From positions 1-26,002 of the forward strand of contig JAAYLO010000256.1 of NCBI GenBank assembly GCA_012521855.1: a DNA stretch of 26,002 nucleotides, written 5' to 3'. Position numbers and translations under genes: made by a program. The notes below the pieces were generated by a model that was not told the origin of the DNA, searched no databases, and was given only the letters and a program-made list of their open reading frames with translations. Shown here in pieces: positions 1 through 8,264 of the stretch (position 1 is its first letter; each line of letters begins with the position of its first letter). The DNA is from Halanaerobiaceae bacterium (GTDB lineage Bacteria > Bacillota > Halanaerobiia > Halanaerobiales > DTU029).

Positions 1-2
1 AC

Positions 3-2108
3 CTTAACCTGGATAATAGGAACAGCAGTTTTAAACAATTGAACATAAATCAACTGGGTATAGGTATCCCGCCTCTCTTTTTTACCAATGAGCAAAAAAG
101 AAAGAAAAAGATAGTAATCGGGGGCAATCAGATTGAAAAAGAGGAGCTTGAGAAGATCTTTGCTGCTATAGAGAAAGCTACTCCCTCTTTTTCTATAGAT
201 GAGGTAATAATTATAAGCCCGGATAAAATAGCTATAAATACAGAGCTGGATTTTCTTTTCCTTTCAGAAGAAGAGATAAGGTATAAAGAGCTTTTCAGTG
301 AATCCTTTTTTTTGATCTGGCTGGATAAAAATAATATAAGCCCGCCTATTATACCTCTTTGGGCAATGGCCTCAGATCTTATTGTTTTAGGTATTAATCT
401 GGCCGGAAGCAAATTTAACTACCCTTTAGAGTTAAATAATCTGGATTCTATGGAATTGGCATTGGAATTGATTAAAATCTATAAAATGGGCCAATACAGG
501 AGTAGAATTCTATATAGGTCAAGGGAAATTGCGCAAAAAAACAAACTGGCACTGGTTGGTGAAAACTGGTATGATTTTTTGAAGGGTGTTTTAAACAACA
601 GTAATTTCATAAACAAGATATTTCCCGGGGATACAGGTGATTATCTGGTAGATTTGATTATTGAGAGTGAAAGTAATCATGAAGAGATTGATAAATGTAT
701 TAAAAAGATAAAGGAATATACTGATTTGCCCTGTTTTCTCACTATTATCAGTAATAGCAGTAAAACTAAAAACCTGGAAGCCGTAAGAAAATCGGGTAAT
801 CAAATACGGATTATTGAAGGAATGGATGGCAGGGACCGTATTTCTCCACTGAACCGGGGAATAGTATCCGGTAATGCCCCATATATAGTGTTAATGAAAG
901 ATTATATCGAAGTATCTGAGGGATGGCTGGAACCGCTTATTGAAACTGCAGAGGAGGAAAAAACAGCAGTAGTTATACCCAAAATAGTTTATGACAAAAG
1001 TGAGAAACCTGATGATATTTCAATAGAAGATATTGACATTATAGAAAAAATACCGGGAAACAGCAGTGCCTGTTTTTTAATAAAAAGGGAGCTGTTGACT
1101 CTGCTCGGTCTTATTGACGAGGACTTTCAGGAATTGAAGGAGATGGATTACTTTTACCGGGTCCTGGAAAAGGGCTACAGGATTGTTTGCTGTAATGAAT
1201 CAGAGCTTGTAGATACGAGGACCGGGGAGCTTGTAGACAGGATATATGATGATATCAGAAATAATACGGTAAATTATGATGAGGGAAAAAGATTTAAAGA
1301 GAAATGGGCGGAGCTTTTTAGTGGTAATATGAAGAGAGGAAAACCCGCAAGCTTAATATTTTTCGGCCCGGTATCCTGGAATTATGATCTTAAGAGGATA
1401 CATGACCTGGTTTATGGTTTTGCCCGGAAAGGATATCAGCTTCTTTATATAAATCCGGTATGTGGTAATAAGGGATTTTGGGAGATGGATAATAATATTT
1501 TTATATATACACCCCCTGGTTCAGGAACGGTAAATTATAATTTAAAGGAAGGGCATGAGCTGTATCTGGGCAAGGGTATCAGGGAAGCAGTCCGGCATTC
1601 AGGGTTTGAGAATCCACTGGTGATAATGAGCAATCCTGTTTTTCGGCCTTTACTGAAGTATTTAGAATATGGCCTGCTTATCTATGACTGTCCTGAAAAC
1701 TATTATGATCATATTAATAGTGATTTTCAGAGAGAAGCTATACAGCTAATGGACCTGGAACTAATAAAACGGGCTGATCTTGTTCTGGTAAATTCCGATA
1801 AACAATTTGAAAAAATACGGGACATAAATAAAAATATATATGTTTTAAAAGACAATTCTGCTACTAGTTTTAGACAAAACTGGATTACAGGAATAGACAG
1901 ATTGATAAGCCTGATTGAACAAATTTATTGTGGTGATGATCTGGCGGAAATACAAGATAATAATTTTATTGAAAATATAGCTGCTGAAGACATCCCTGAA
2001 GAAGCCCCTTTAAAAATAAGTGATATTGAGGATTTTGACGAGTTCAATATCAGTATCAAAAGAGAGAATTCCTGGTTTAGAAGGCTTAAAAAGTTTTTTA
2101 CAGGATAG
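3..2108 (+). CDS. multi-module glycosyltransferase-like protein, 5' end outside window
   Basis: The reading frame is open to the left edge. A TTG at 39 has no ribosome site, so the gene most likely starts upstream. Numbering from codon 39, three pieces are visible. Residues about 100-190 resemble the C-terminal half of a GT-B glycosyltransferase. Residues about 200-425 resemble a GT-A/GT2 fold (NSS near 239, NRG..SGN near 272-279, an acidic WLEPL segment) without a clear DxD. Residues about 430-640 resemble the N-terminal half of another GT-B enzyme (FFGPVSWNYD, IYDCPENY, RADLVLVNS). The acidic tail has no membrane segment. It is followed 22 bases later by a GT4 gene, so it probably belongs to a cell-surface or protein glycosylation operon. 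The fold reading is from motif memory. Several modules look catalytically worn, and the sugar and acceptor cannot be told. Confidence 0.7.
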   Translation, partial: LNLDNRNSSFKQLNINQLGIGIPPLFFTNEQKRKKKIVIGGNQIEKEELEKIFAAIEKATPSFSIDEVIIISPDKIAINTELDFLFLSEEEIRYKELFSESFFLIWLDKNNISPPIIPLWAMASDLIVLGINLAGSKFNYPLELNNLDSMELALELIKIYKMGQYRSRILYRSREIAQKNKLALVGENWYDFLKGVLNNSNFINKIFPGDTGDYLVDLIIESESNHEEIDKCIKKIKEYTDLPCFLTIISNSSKTKNLEAVRKSGNQIRIIEGMDGRDRISPLNRGIVSGNAPYIVLMKDYIEVSEGWLEPLIETAEEEKTAVVIPKIVYDKSEKPDDISIEDIDIIEKIPGNSSACFLIKRELLTLLGLIDEDFQELKEMDYFYRVLEKGYRIVCCNESELVDTRTGELVDRIYDDIRNNTVNYDEGKRFKEKWAELFSGNMKRGKPASLIFFGPVSWNYDLKRIHDLVYGFARKGYQLLYINPVCGNKGFWEMDNNIFIYTPPGSGTVNYNLKEGHELYLGKGIREAVRHSGFENPLVIMSNPVFRPLLKYLEYGLLIYDCPENYYDHINSDFQREAIQLMDLELIKRADLVLVNSDKQFEKIRDINKNIYVLKDNSATSFRQNWITGIDRLISLIEQIYCGDDLAEIQDNNFIENIAAEDIPEEAPLKISDIEDFDEFNISIKRENSWFRRLKKFFTG

Positions 2109-2130
2109 AAAATTTTGAAGGGATGATTTG

Positions 2131-3123
2131 ATGTGTAAAATACTTTTTCTGGCCCGGCCGGATCTTTTCAGGATCAGGGCTGGTGATACAGTACAGATCA
2201 AAAGTATAAAAAAACATCTGGAAGGGATAGGGGTAAATGTTGATATATCTTTAGATTTGAGGCCAGATCTGCATGGAGTTGATCTGGTCCATTGTTTTAA
2301 TATCTTAAGAATTGAGACCATGGCGGTTCAGGTAGAAAATATAGTTAAAAAAAAGCTGCCGTTAATAATAACCCCGATATATTGGAACATGTCAGAATAT
2401 CTGTCAGTCTTTAAGCCTGATAAACTGAAAAACTGGGCGGAAAAACAGATCCTCAGGGGAGAGATTTTAAATTGTGCTGATCTGATTCTCCCCAATGCCT
2501 ATCAGGAGTGGGATTTGCTGAAAAAGGATTTTGCACTGGAAAAACCTTTCAGTGTAGTATTTAATGGTGTTGATGAGTTTTTCTATATTAAGCAGAATAC
2601 CGGTATAAGACACGGTATTCTTTCAGTAGGGAGAATCCACAGCCGCAAGAATCAACTGGCCTTAATCAGGGCTCTAAAGGATACAGAGATCCCCCTTACT
2701 TTTGTAGGAGATAATAATGATCCTGCCTATTATAAAGAATGTCTTGCTGCTGCCAGTGCTAATCCCAATATCAGGTTTTATGGCGGGGTAGAAGAAAAAG
2801 AATTGCTTTCTTTTTATAAATACTATAAGGTTCATGTATTAGCCAGTTGGTATGATACTCCGGGTTTAGTGAATCTGGAGGCAGGACTGGCCGGCTGTAA
2901 ACTTGTAACCACTGAAAAGGGAACAGCCCGGGAGTATCTTCAGGACCTGGCTTTTTATTGTAACCCCGCTGACCATGAAGATATCAGGAATAAGGTTTTA
3001 GCAGCCTACAATGCTCCTGTAAGTGATAAATTGTCCATACATATACTTAATAATTTTACCTGGTCCAGGATAGTGAAATCCCTGAAAAAGATTTATAGCC
3101 TTTTCTTATCTCAATACATATAA
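2131..3123 (+). CDS. GT4-family glycosyltransferase
   Basis: A 330-residue GT-B glycosyltransferase, presumably moving a sugar from a nucleotide donor on the cytoplasmic side. The C-terminal donor-binding half is clear: NGVDEFF near 145, SVGRIHSRKN at 165-174 (Arg168 and Lys173 in the usual phosphate-binding places), FVGDNND near 191, and DTPGLVNLEAG at 242-252. The family's E-x7-E motif appears as D242-x7-E250, a conservative change. The ATG at 2131 is preferred over the in-frame TTG at 2128 because AAGGGA lies about 7 bases before it. It sits between two other glycosyltransferase genes with short gaps (22 and 33 bases), so co-transcription is likely. Substrate unknown. Confidence 0.85.
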   Translation: MCKILFLARPDLFRIRAGDTVQIKSIKKHLEGIGVNVDISLDLRPDLHGVDLVHCFNILRIETMAVQVENIVKKKLPLIITPIYWNMSEYLSVFKPDKLKNWAEKQILRGEILNCADLILPNAYQEWDLLKKDFALEKPFSVVFNGVDEFFYIKQNTGIRHGILSVGRIHSRKNQLALIRALKDTEIPLTFVGDNNDPAYYKECLAAASANPNIRFYGGVEEKELLSFYKYYKVHVLASWYDTPGLVNLEAGLAGCKLVTTEKGTAREYLQDLAFYCNPADHEDIRNKVLAAYNAPVSDKLSIHILNNFTWSRIVKSLKKIYSLFLSQYI

Positions 3124-3156
3124 TATCTTAATAAAATTACGCGGCAGGGGGTCCTT

Positions 3157-5043
3157 ATGCTTTTAAGTGTATGTATGGTAACAAATGATAAAGGAAAAAC
3201 TATTATGAGAACCATAAAAAGTGTCAGGGGAATTGCTGATGAAATCATACTTGTGGATAGAGATTCCATGGATAGTACCAGGAAAATAGCAGAAGAACTG
3301 GGTGTAAAGGTTTATCGTACAGGAAGGGATACCAGTTTCAGGGAAAGCCATAATCTGGCGAAAGAAAAGGCTGGAGGAAAATGGATCCTTCTACTGGAGG
3401 GTGATGAAGAATTACTGGATGACCTGCATCAACTGCGGGCTGTGCTCAAGAATACTGATAGTACCGGTTTTTATCTGCCAGGGATAAATATTGGTTTTGC
3501 CGGTAAAATGAAGAGCAAAACAGATAACAGTTACAGCCTGCCCAGATTATCTTTACGGTTATACCGGAATAGAAAAGAATACAGGTATACTGATGATAGT
3601 TATGAAAGCATCACAGCTTCAATACTGAAAGTTAATGGTGAAGCAACACTTAGAATTCTGCACCTGCCCATAGTAAAGAGAAATATCTATTCATTGATTC
3701 CTGAGGAGCTTCGTCCTTTATCATTATTTTTTTTTCAGTCTGGAGAAGATGAAGGTATAATACTGGAAGAAGATGCCTTACAATATCTGCGGAGCGGAAT
3801 CAAGAGTTTCCAGCAGGGAGAAATCAGTGAAGCAATTGCAAGATTGGAAAAGGCATACACCTTAGCAGGTACAGCTAACAGGGTTCTTATCCTGCAAAAC
3901 TTACTTTTAGTATTACTGGAAGATAAACAATACAAAAGAGTTGAGGAACAGTTAAGGACTGGGCTCGAGGATTATCCTGATAATATAATTTTCTTATTCT
4001 GGCAGGGATATCTGGAGTATATAAAGGGAGAGTATATTTCAGCAATAAACTGTTTTAAGTATTTATTAGGAAGGCTTTCCCTGAGCAATAACCTGGATAG
4101 AAAACTTCTTAATAATTCATATTTTTTGTTAGCTTTGAGTCTCTTTGCCAATAATAAGAGAGAAGAGGCCTGCTTTTATCTGGAAAAGGCCTTCTTAAAT
4201 GATAAGGCAAACAAATTGATTATAAATCTTTTACTTGAAATTAAGGGCATAGATATAGATGAATTGTTTGATTTTTTCCAACTGGATAATCCAGCCAACA
4301 GAGAGCTATTGTTTTCTTTATTTGAGTGTCTGCTTTCCAGAAAGGAATATGAATTATTACAGTTAATTTATGAGAGGCAGAATATTATTAGAAATGATGA
4401 AAACAGATTATTATATTGGAAGGGGCTTAGCTATTTGAAACAGAAGAAATATCACATGGCCTTAAAACAATTTAAAATGATAAAACCAGATTTTCCATAT
4501 TACCAGAATGTGTTATACTTACAGTGGATTCTCAATTTGATTATGCCGGGTAGAATTGAATCAAAGAGTATAGTCAATCAGATCAAATTATTGGGAGACA
4601 AGATCAGCTGGACAATTATTAATTATTTTAATGAGATCTATTTTTATGAACGGGGACTGTTTTTTAGTTTTGACCATCAGGTAGCAAAACTGAAGTTCTA
4701 TAATACAGCTTTATATTTGCTTGACCGTTTAATGGAATATTCCACAGGCAGATCTATTATAATAATGATGGAATTGATTAATAGCCTGGGTATACCCGGT
4801 ACCATCAATGATATTGGTTTTTTGTTCTATATTCATGGATATCTTGAAGAGGCATATGAGTATTTGAAAATAGCCAATGAAAAAGGAGAGTTCCCTATGG
4901 AAAGCAGCATACTTGCAGAGATATGCAGAAAGAAGGGTTATTTTTCTGAAGAGAAGAAATGGAAGGAAAAGTCCGAATATCTGGATTCATGTCCTGAAGT
5001 AAAAATTCAATGCAGGAAATTTGCCTTGTTTGTAGAATATTAA
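3157..5043 (+). CDS. GT2-family glycosyltransferase with C-terminal TPR repeats
   Basis: A 628-residue protein. Residues 1 to about 170 form a GT2 domain of the kind fused to TPRs: SVCMVTND at 4-11, then D34-R-D-S-M-D-S-T41, matching the nucleotide-sugar motif VDxxSxDxT. The metal-binding loop is EGDE at 81-84, where relatives usually have DADE. From about residue 205 to the end there are amphipathic helical repeats with TPR character (for example around 205-330 and 410-450). TPRs in such enzymes usually hold a protein acceptor, so protein or peptide glycosylation is a reasonable inference. The start is ATG with CAGGGGG just ahead. It is the last gene of the glycosyltransferase run; the next gene starts 50 bases later after a fresh ribosome site. 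Confidence 0.8.
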   Translation: MLLSVCMVTNDKGKTIMRTIKSVRGIADEIILVDRDSMDSTRKIAEELGVKVYRTGRDTSFRESHNLAKEKAGGKWILLLEGDEELLDDLHQLRAVLKNTDSTGFYLPGINIGFAGKMKSKTDNSYSLPRLSLRLYRNRKEYRYTDDSYESITASILKVNGEATLRILHLPIVKRNIYSLIPEELRPLSLFFFQSGEDEGIILEEDALQYLRSGIKSFQQGEISEAIARLEKAYTLAGTANRVLILQNLLLVLLEDKQYKRVEEQLRTGLEDYPDNIIFLFWQGYLEYIKGEYISAINCFKYLLGRLSLSNNLDRKLLNNSYFLLALSLFANNKREEACFYLEKAFLNDKANKLIINLLLEIKGIDIDELFDFFQLDNPANRELLFSLFECLLSRKEYELLQLIYERQNIIRNDENRLLYWKGLSYLKQKKYHMALKQFKMIKPDFPYYQNVLYLQWILNLIMPGRIESKSIVNQIKLLGDKISWTIINYFNEIYFYERGLFFSFDHQVAKLKFYNTALYLLDRLMEYSTGRSIIIMMELINSLGIPGTINDIGFLFYIHGYLEEAYEYLKIANEKGEFPMESSILAEICRKKGYFSEEKKWKEKSEYLDSCPEVKIQCRKFALFVEY

Positions 5044-5092
5044 AAAAGCTGAATAAGTCTTTTATAAGTTTAGAATTTTAGGGGGAGATATT

Positions 5093-6748
5093 TTGTCAAT
5101 AGATATGGTTTTCAGTCTTTTTGGCGGCCTTGGTCTGTTTATATATGGCATGAAATTAATGAGTGATGGTTTACAGAAGACTGCCGGTAAAAAATTGAAA
5201 GATTTACTGGGCATGCTTACAACCAACCGTTTTACAGGTTTGCTGGTAGGAACCCTCGTGACGGCCGTGATTCAAAGTAGTAGTGCTACCACTGTCATGG
5301 TAGTGGGTTTTGTTAATGCCGGTTTAATGACTTTGAGGCAGTCTATTGGTGTAATAATGGGGGCAAATATAGGTACTACAGTTACTGCCCAGCTGATTGC
5401 CTTTAATCTGAGTCATTATGCAATACATGCCATAGCTATAGGAGCAGCGCTTTTTTTGTTCGGCAAAAAAGATAGAACACAGCAAATTGGACAGGTAGTT
5501 CTTGGTTTTGGGGTCCTGTTTCTGGGAATGTCAGTAATGAAGGAAACTATGGAACCCCTGAAGGATTCTCATGTTTTTCTCAGTATGATGAAGCAATTCA
5601 ACACTTCTCCTTTGCTGGGGCTGGTTGCAGGAGCAGTAATTACCTGTATTATTCAGAGCAGTAGTGCCAGTATAGGGATTGTATTGAGTCTGCTGTCAGT
5701 TGGAGCAATGGATTTTGCGGGAGCGGTTCCCGTTTTGCTTGGTTGTAATATCGGGACAACCATAACTGCCATCTTATCAAGTATTGGAGCGAACAGGACT
5801 GCAAAACAGGCAGCAGCCGTTCATTTTATCTTCAATCTTCTGGGTTCAGTAATAGTACTTGCTTTAATCTATATAATACCTGATTTTATGGATATGATTT
5901 ATAATGGCATATACCGGTTAACAACAGGTATTCTCAGGGCAACACCGACAAATGAGAGATTACTGGCCAATGCCCATACTATGTTTAATGTTATAAATAC
6001 AATAATCTGGATACCATTTGTGAATTTTTTGGTCTGGCTTGTGGGAAAAATTGTTCCAGGTAAAGATATTGTTATTGAACGTGGTTTGAAATATCTTGAT
6101 GAGCGTATGCTGGAAACACCGAGTTTTGCTATTAACCAGCTTAAAGCTGAAGTATTGAGAATGTATGACATAGCTGTAGAGATGTTTGAAGAAACGGTTA
6201 AGGCATTCAGGAAATATGATCTGGAACTGGTGAAGTATGTAGAAAACAAAGAGGATATCATTAATGAGTTAGAGGAAGAACTGGTAAAGTTTATAACCAA
6301 ATTTCCCCGCCACTCCATGTCTAAATATGATATCAGGGTCATTAATATGTATTTTGCAATAATAGATGATATCGAGAGCTTTGCTGATGATTCAGAAGAG
6401 ATTGCGGAATTGCTTAGGTTTACAAATGAGAATGCAATTGAGTTTTCAGAGGAAGCCCTGGAGACCGTTGAAAAGTGTTTCCAGTATATATCTGAAATGG
6501 TAGAAGACACAAAGTCTCTAATAAAGCACTTTGATATAAAAACTGCCGAGAAAATCCTGGCTTCTGAAATCTCCATGGACAGGTATCAGATAGAGAATCG
6601 TAACGGGCACATAGAAAGACTGGGCAAAGGAATCTGTGATCCCAATGCAGGTATTATATACCTGGAAGTCCTGGATGCTCTTGAACATATCAGTGATCAG
6701 ATGGCAGATATTACCCACAGTATCCTTGAGGCAAGGGGACTTAAATAA
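5093..6748 (+). CDS. Na+/phosphate cotransporter (NptA/PNaS family) with PhoU-like domain
   Basis: Predicted Na+-coupled phosphate importer in the cytoplasmic membrane, 551 residues. The inverted-repeat core carries the two family hallmarks QSSSA (61-65 and 188-192), each followed by G-x-NIGTT (90-96 and 217-223). Hydrophobic segments run from about 5 to 325. From about 340 to the end is a helical PhoU-like domain thought to sense or gate phosphate uptake. It starts at TTG 5093, supported by AGGGGGAGA six bases upstream; no better ATG exists at the N-terminus. Length and order fit the standard NptA-PhoU fusion of Firmicutes. It lies 49 bases after the glycosyltransferase genes but has no functional link to them. 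Transport of phosphate rather than another anion is inferred from the family. Confidence 0.9.
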   Translation: MSIDMVFSLFGGLGLFIYGMKLMSDGLQKTAGKKLKDLLGMLTTNRFTGLLVGTLVTAVIQSSSATTVMVVGFVNAGLMTLRQSIGVIMGANIGTTVTAQLIAFNLSHYAIHAIAIGAALFLFGKKDRTQQIGQVVLGFGVLFLGMSVMKETMEPLKDSHVFLSMMKQFNTSPLLGLVAGAVITCIIQSSSASIGIVLSLLSVGAMDFAGAVPVLLGCNIGTTITAILSSIGANRTAKQAAAVHFIFNLLGSVIVLALIYIIPDFMDMIYNGIYRLTTGILRATPTNERLLANAHTMFNVINTIIWIPFVNFLVWLVGKIVPGKDIVIERGLKYLDERMLETPSFAINQLKAEVLRMYDIAVEMFEETVKAFRKYDLELVKYVENKEDIINELEEELVKFITKFPRHSMSKYDIRVINMYFAIIDDIESFADDSEEIAELLRFTNENAIEFSEEALETVEKCFQYISEMVEDTKSLIKHFDIKTAEKILASEISMDRYQIENRNGHIERLGKGICDPNAGIIYLEVLDALEHISDQMADITHSILEARGLK

Positions 6749-6832
6749 AATTGACCAATATTTGTAAAAGGTCTATTTTTATGCAGAGCAGTAAAAAGGA
6801 CAATTATTAAAGGGTTGTTCTAAATAAATCAA

Positions 6833-6859
6833 GGGGGATGGCCGATAAAGCTATCCCCC
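6833..6859. terminator. GC-rich hairpin between convergent genes
   Basis: A ten-pair stem (GGGGGATGGC with GCTATCCCCC, one G-U pair) closes a seven-base loop. It lies in the 258-base gap between the convergent phosphate transporter and mannose-6-phosphate isomerase genes. Neither side has a good T-run (plus side CAAAAAGG, minus side TTGATTTATTT), so it may act as a weak terminator or 3' end stabiliser for either gene. A smaller AAGGTC/GACCTT hairpin follows at 6887-6902. Nothing else was recognised in this gap. Confidence 0.4.
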
Positions 6860-7006
6860 CAAAAAGGAATTGGATGTTTACAATTTAAGGTCCCTCGACC
6901 TTTTGCTATTTCCGGAATACTCACCGGTTCATCCTGGTTAATTTAAGATAAACATCAATTCCTTTATTCATATTATATGCAGTAAAATCAGGCTTATACA
7001 TTTTTT

Positions 7007-8083
7007 TTAATTTTTTTCATCCCAGTTTTGCATACCGGCGAGATTATGTATCTCTTCATCTGTAAAATTGAGGCCAGTGAGCAATTTTATAATTTCTTCT
7101 TTGCTGTTTTCAAGATAAGTTAATAAAAATCCTACCTGGCCGGTAACCCTGACCTCTTCCAGACCTGCCGGCAGAAAAAGCGTATTGCCGGGATTCAGTG
7201 GATAATTCCCTCCATTATATAGTATATTTCCCTCTCCCTCAAGGTTTATCAGGACATAAAAGCGGGAGTTGCCGGGATTGAGCATATATTCTTCTTTTAC
7301 CTCGATTTTTTCAGTTATGAAATAGGGACAGGCAGCGAGAAAATATCGTTTATAGGCAGTGTATTCCCTGCAGAGAGGGGTGCTTTTCGCCTGGACCATT
7401 TCTCTATTGAAATCAATAACGTCAAGGGCTTTTTCGATATGCAGATCTCTTGGTTTTCCATCCATTCCCGCTCTGTTCCAGTCATATACACGGTATGTCG
7501 TATCAGAGTTCTGCTGGATTTCAGCTAGCAGGATTCCCTCTCCGATGGCATGAATTGTTCCTGCAGGCATGAAAAAAATATCCCCTTTTTTTACTTCTAC
7601 TTCATTCAGGTATTTTTCCAGACAGCCTTTTTTTACAGCTTCTTCAAAATCTTTTTTTTGAGTTCCGGCTTTCAGTCCATAGATAAGTTTTGCTCCAGGT
7701 TTAGCAGCAAGTATATACCACATTTCTGTTTTCCCTGCTTCATTTTCTACCCTCAAAGCATAATCATCATCAGGATGAACCTGAACAGATAGCTTATCAT
7801 TGGCATCCAGGAATTTTATCAGTAATGGGAAGTAGTCCCTTTTTCTGTGTCCAATTTTGTTTCCCAGCATTTTTTCCGGGTATTTATTAATCAGTTCCAG
7901 AAGGCTCTTTCCTTTATGTATACCGTTTTTGACCACACTCATACCATGAGGGTGGGCTGCCAGTTCCCAGCTTTCCCCGATTTTATCATTGGGCAGTTTT
8001 CTATTATACAATTTTTCCAGACCATTACCGCCCCAGATCTTTTCTTTATATATTGGCTCTAATCTTAATGGATAAAATCTCAT
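7007..8083 (-). CDS. manA: mannose-6-phosphate isomerase, class I
   Basis: Zinc enzyme interconverting fructose-6-phosphate and mannose-6-phosphate, feeding mannose catabolism or GDP-mannose and glycan synthesis. The 358-residue protein has the class I cupin layout: IWGG at 16-19, Q101-V-H103-PDD as the first zinc ligands, TEMWYI at 119-124 providing Glu120, and GTIHAIGEG with His178. The second cupin continues to the C-terminus. The length matches the short bacterial form. The start is the ATG at 8083, with AAGGATGGTGGGA upstream on the minus strand. It is a single-gene unit pointing away from the ABC exporter. Its leader carries a large inverted repeat. It may supply mannose units to the nearby glycosyltransferases, but that link is only positional. 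Confidence 0.93.
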   Translation of the reverse strand: MRFYPLRLEPIYKEKIWGGNGLEKLYNRKLPNDKIGESWELAAHPHGMSVVKNGIHKGKSLLELINKYPEKMLGNKIGHRKRDYFPLLIKFLDANDKLSVQVHPDDDYALRVENEAGKTEMWYILAAKPGAKLIYGLKAGTQKKDFEEAVKKGCLEKYLNEVEVKKGDIFFMPAGTIHAIGEGILLAEIQQNSDTTYRVYDWNRAGMDGKPRDLHIEKALDVIDFNREMVQAKSTPLCREYTAYKRYFLAACPYFITEKIEVKEEYMLNPGNSRFYVLINLEGEGNILYNGGNYPLNPGNTLFLPAGLEEVRVTGQVGFLLTYLENSKEEIIKLLTGLNFTDEEIHNLAGMQNWDEKN

Positions 8084-8109
8084 ATTCCCACCATCCTTTT
8101 ATGCCTGAT

Positions 8110-8159
8110 CATGGATTGAAACACTGTTCTTGTTTTATACTCTGTGTCAGTGATCCATG
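8110..8159 (-). repeat. bulged inverted repeat in the manA leader/promoter region
   Basis: CATGGAT (8110-8116) and CACTG (8122-8126) pair with CAGTG (8148-8152) and ATCCATG (8153-8159). That gives twelve pairs with a five-base bulge on one arm and a 21-base loop. It lies just upstream of manA, so it could be an RNA hairpin in the leader or a protein-binding palindrome. No known riboswitch shape was recognised. Confidence 0.45.
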
Positions 8160-8208
8160 TTGCGAGTATTCTACATAGTTTATTCTAGTAATTATCAGGA
8201 AATCCTTT

Positions 8209-8237
8209 TTGAAATGATAGCTTTATTATGTTAAAAT
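8209..8237 (+). promoter_or_regulatory. sigma-A type promoter for the ABC exporter gene
   Basis: TTGAAA (8209-8214), a spacer of exactly 17 bases, then TAAAAT (8232-8237), one mismatch per hexamer from consensus. The ribosome site GAGGAGGGA and the ATG at 8265 follow within 28 bases. Confidence 0.7.
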
Positions 8238-8264
8238 GGTTAACAGGGATGAGGAGGGAATCAG

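Noticed and set aside
5899..6576. Long minus-strand frame opposite the phosphate transporter
   Set aside because: It is antisense to a well-supported family gene, with composition typical of a shadow frame and no ribosome site or domain seen.
6837..6887. Sixteen-codon frame beginning MADKAIPP in the gap after the phosphate transporter
   Set aside because: The G-run directly touches the ATG, leaving no ribosome-site spacing, and the bases are part of a hairpin stem.
8174..8182. CATAGTTTA as a sporulation -10 upstream of the ABC exporter
   Set aside because: No AC lies 16 or 17 bases upstream, and a near-consensus vegetative promoter explains the gene.
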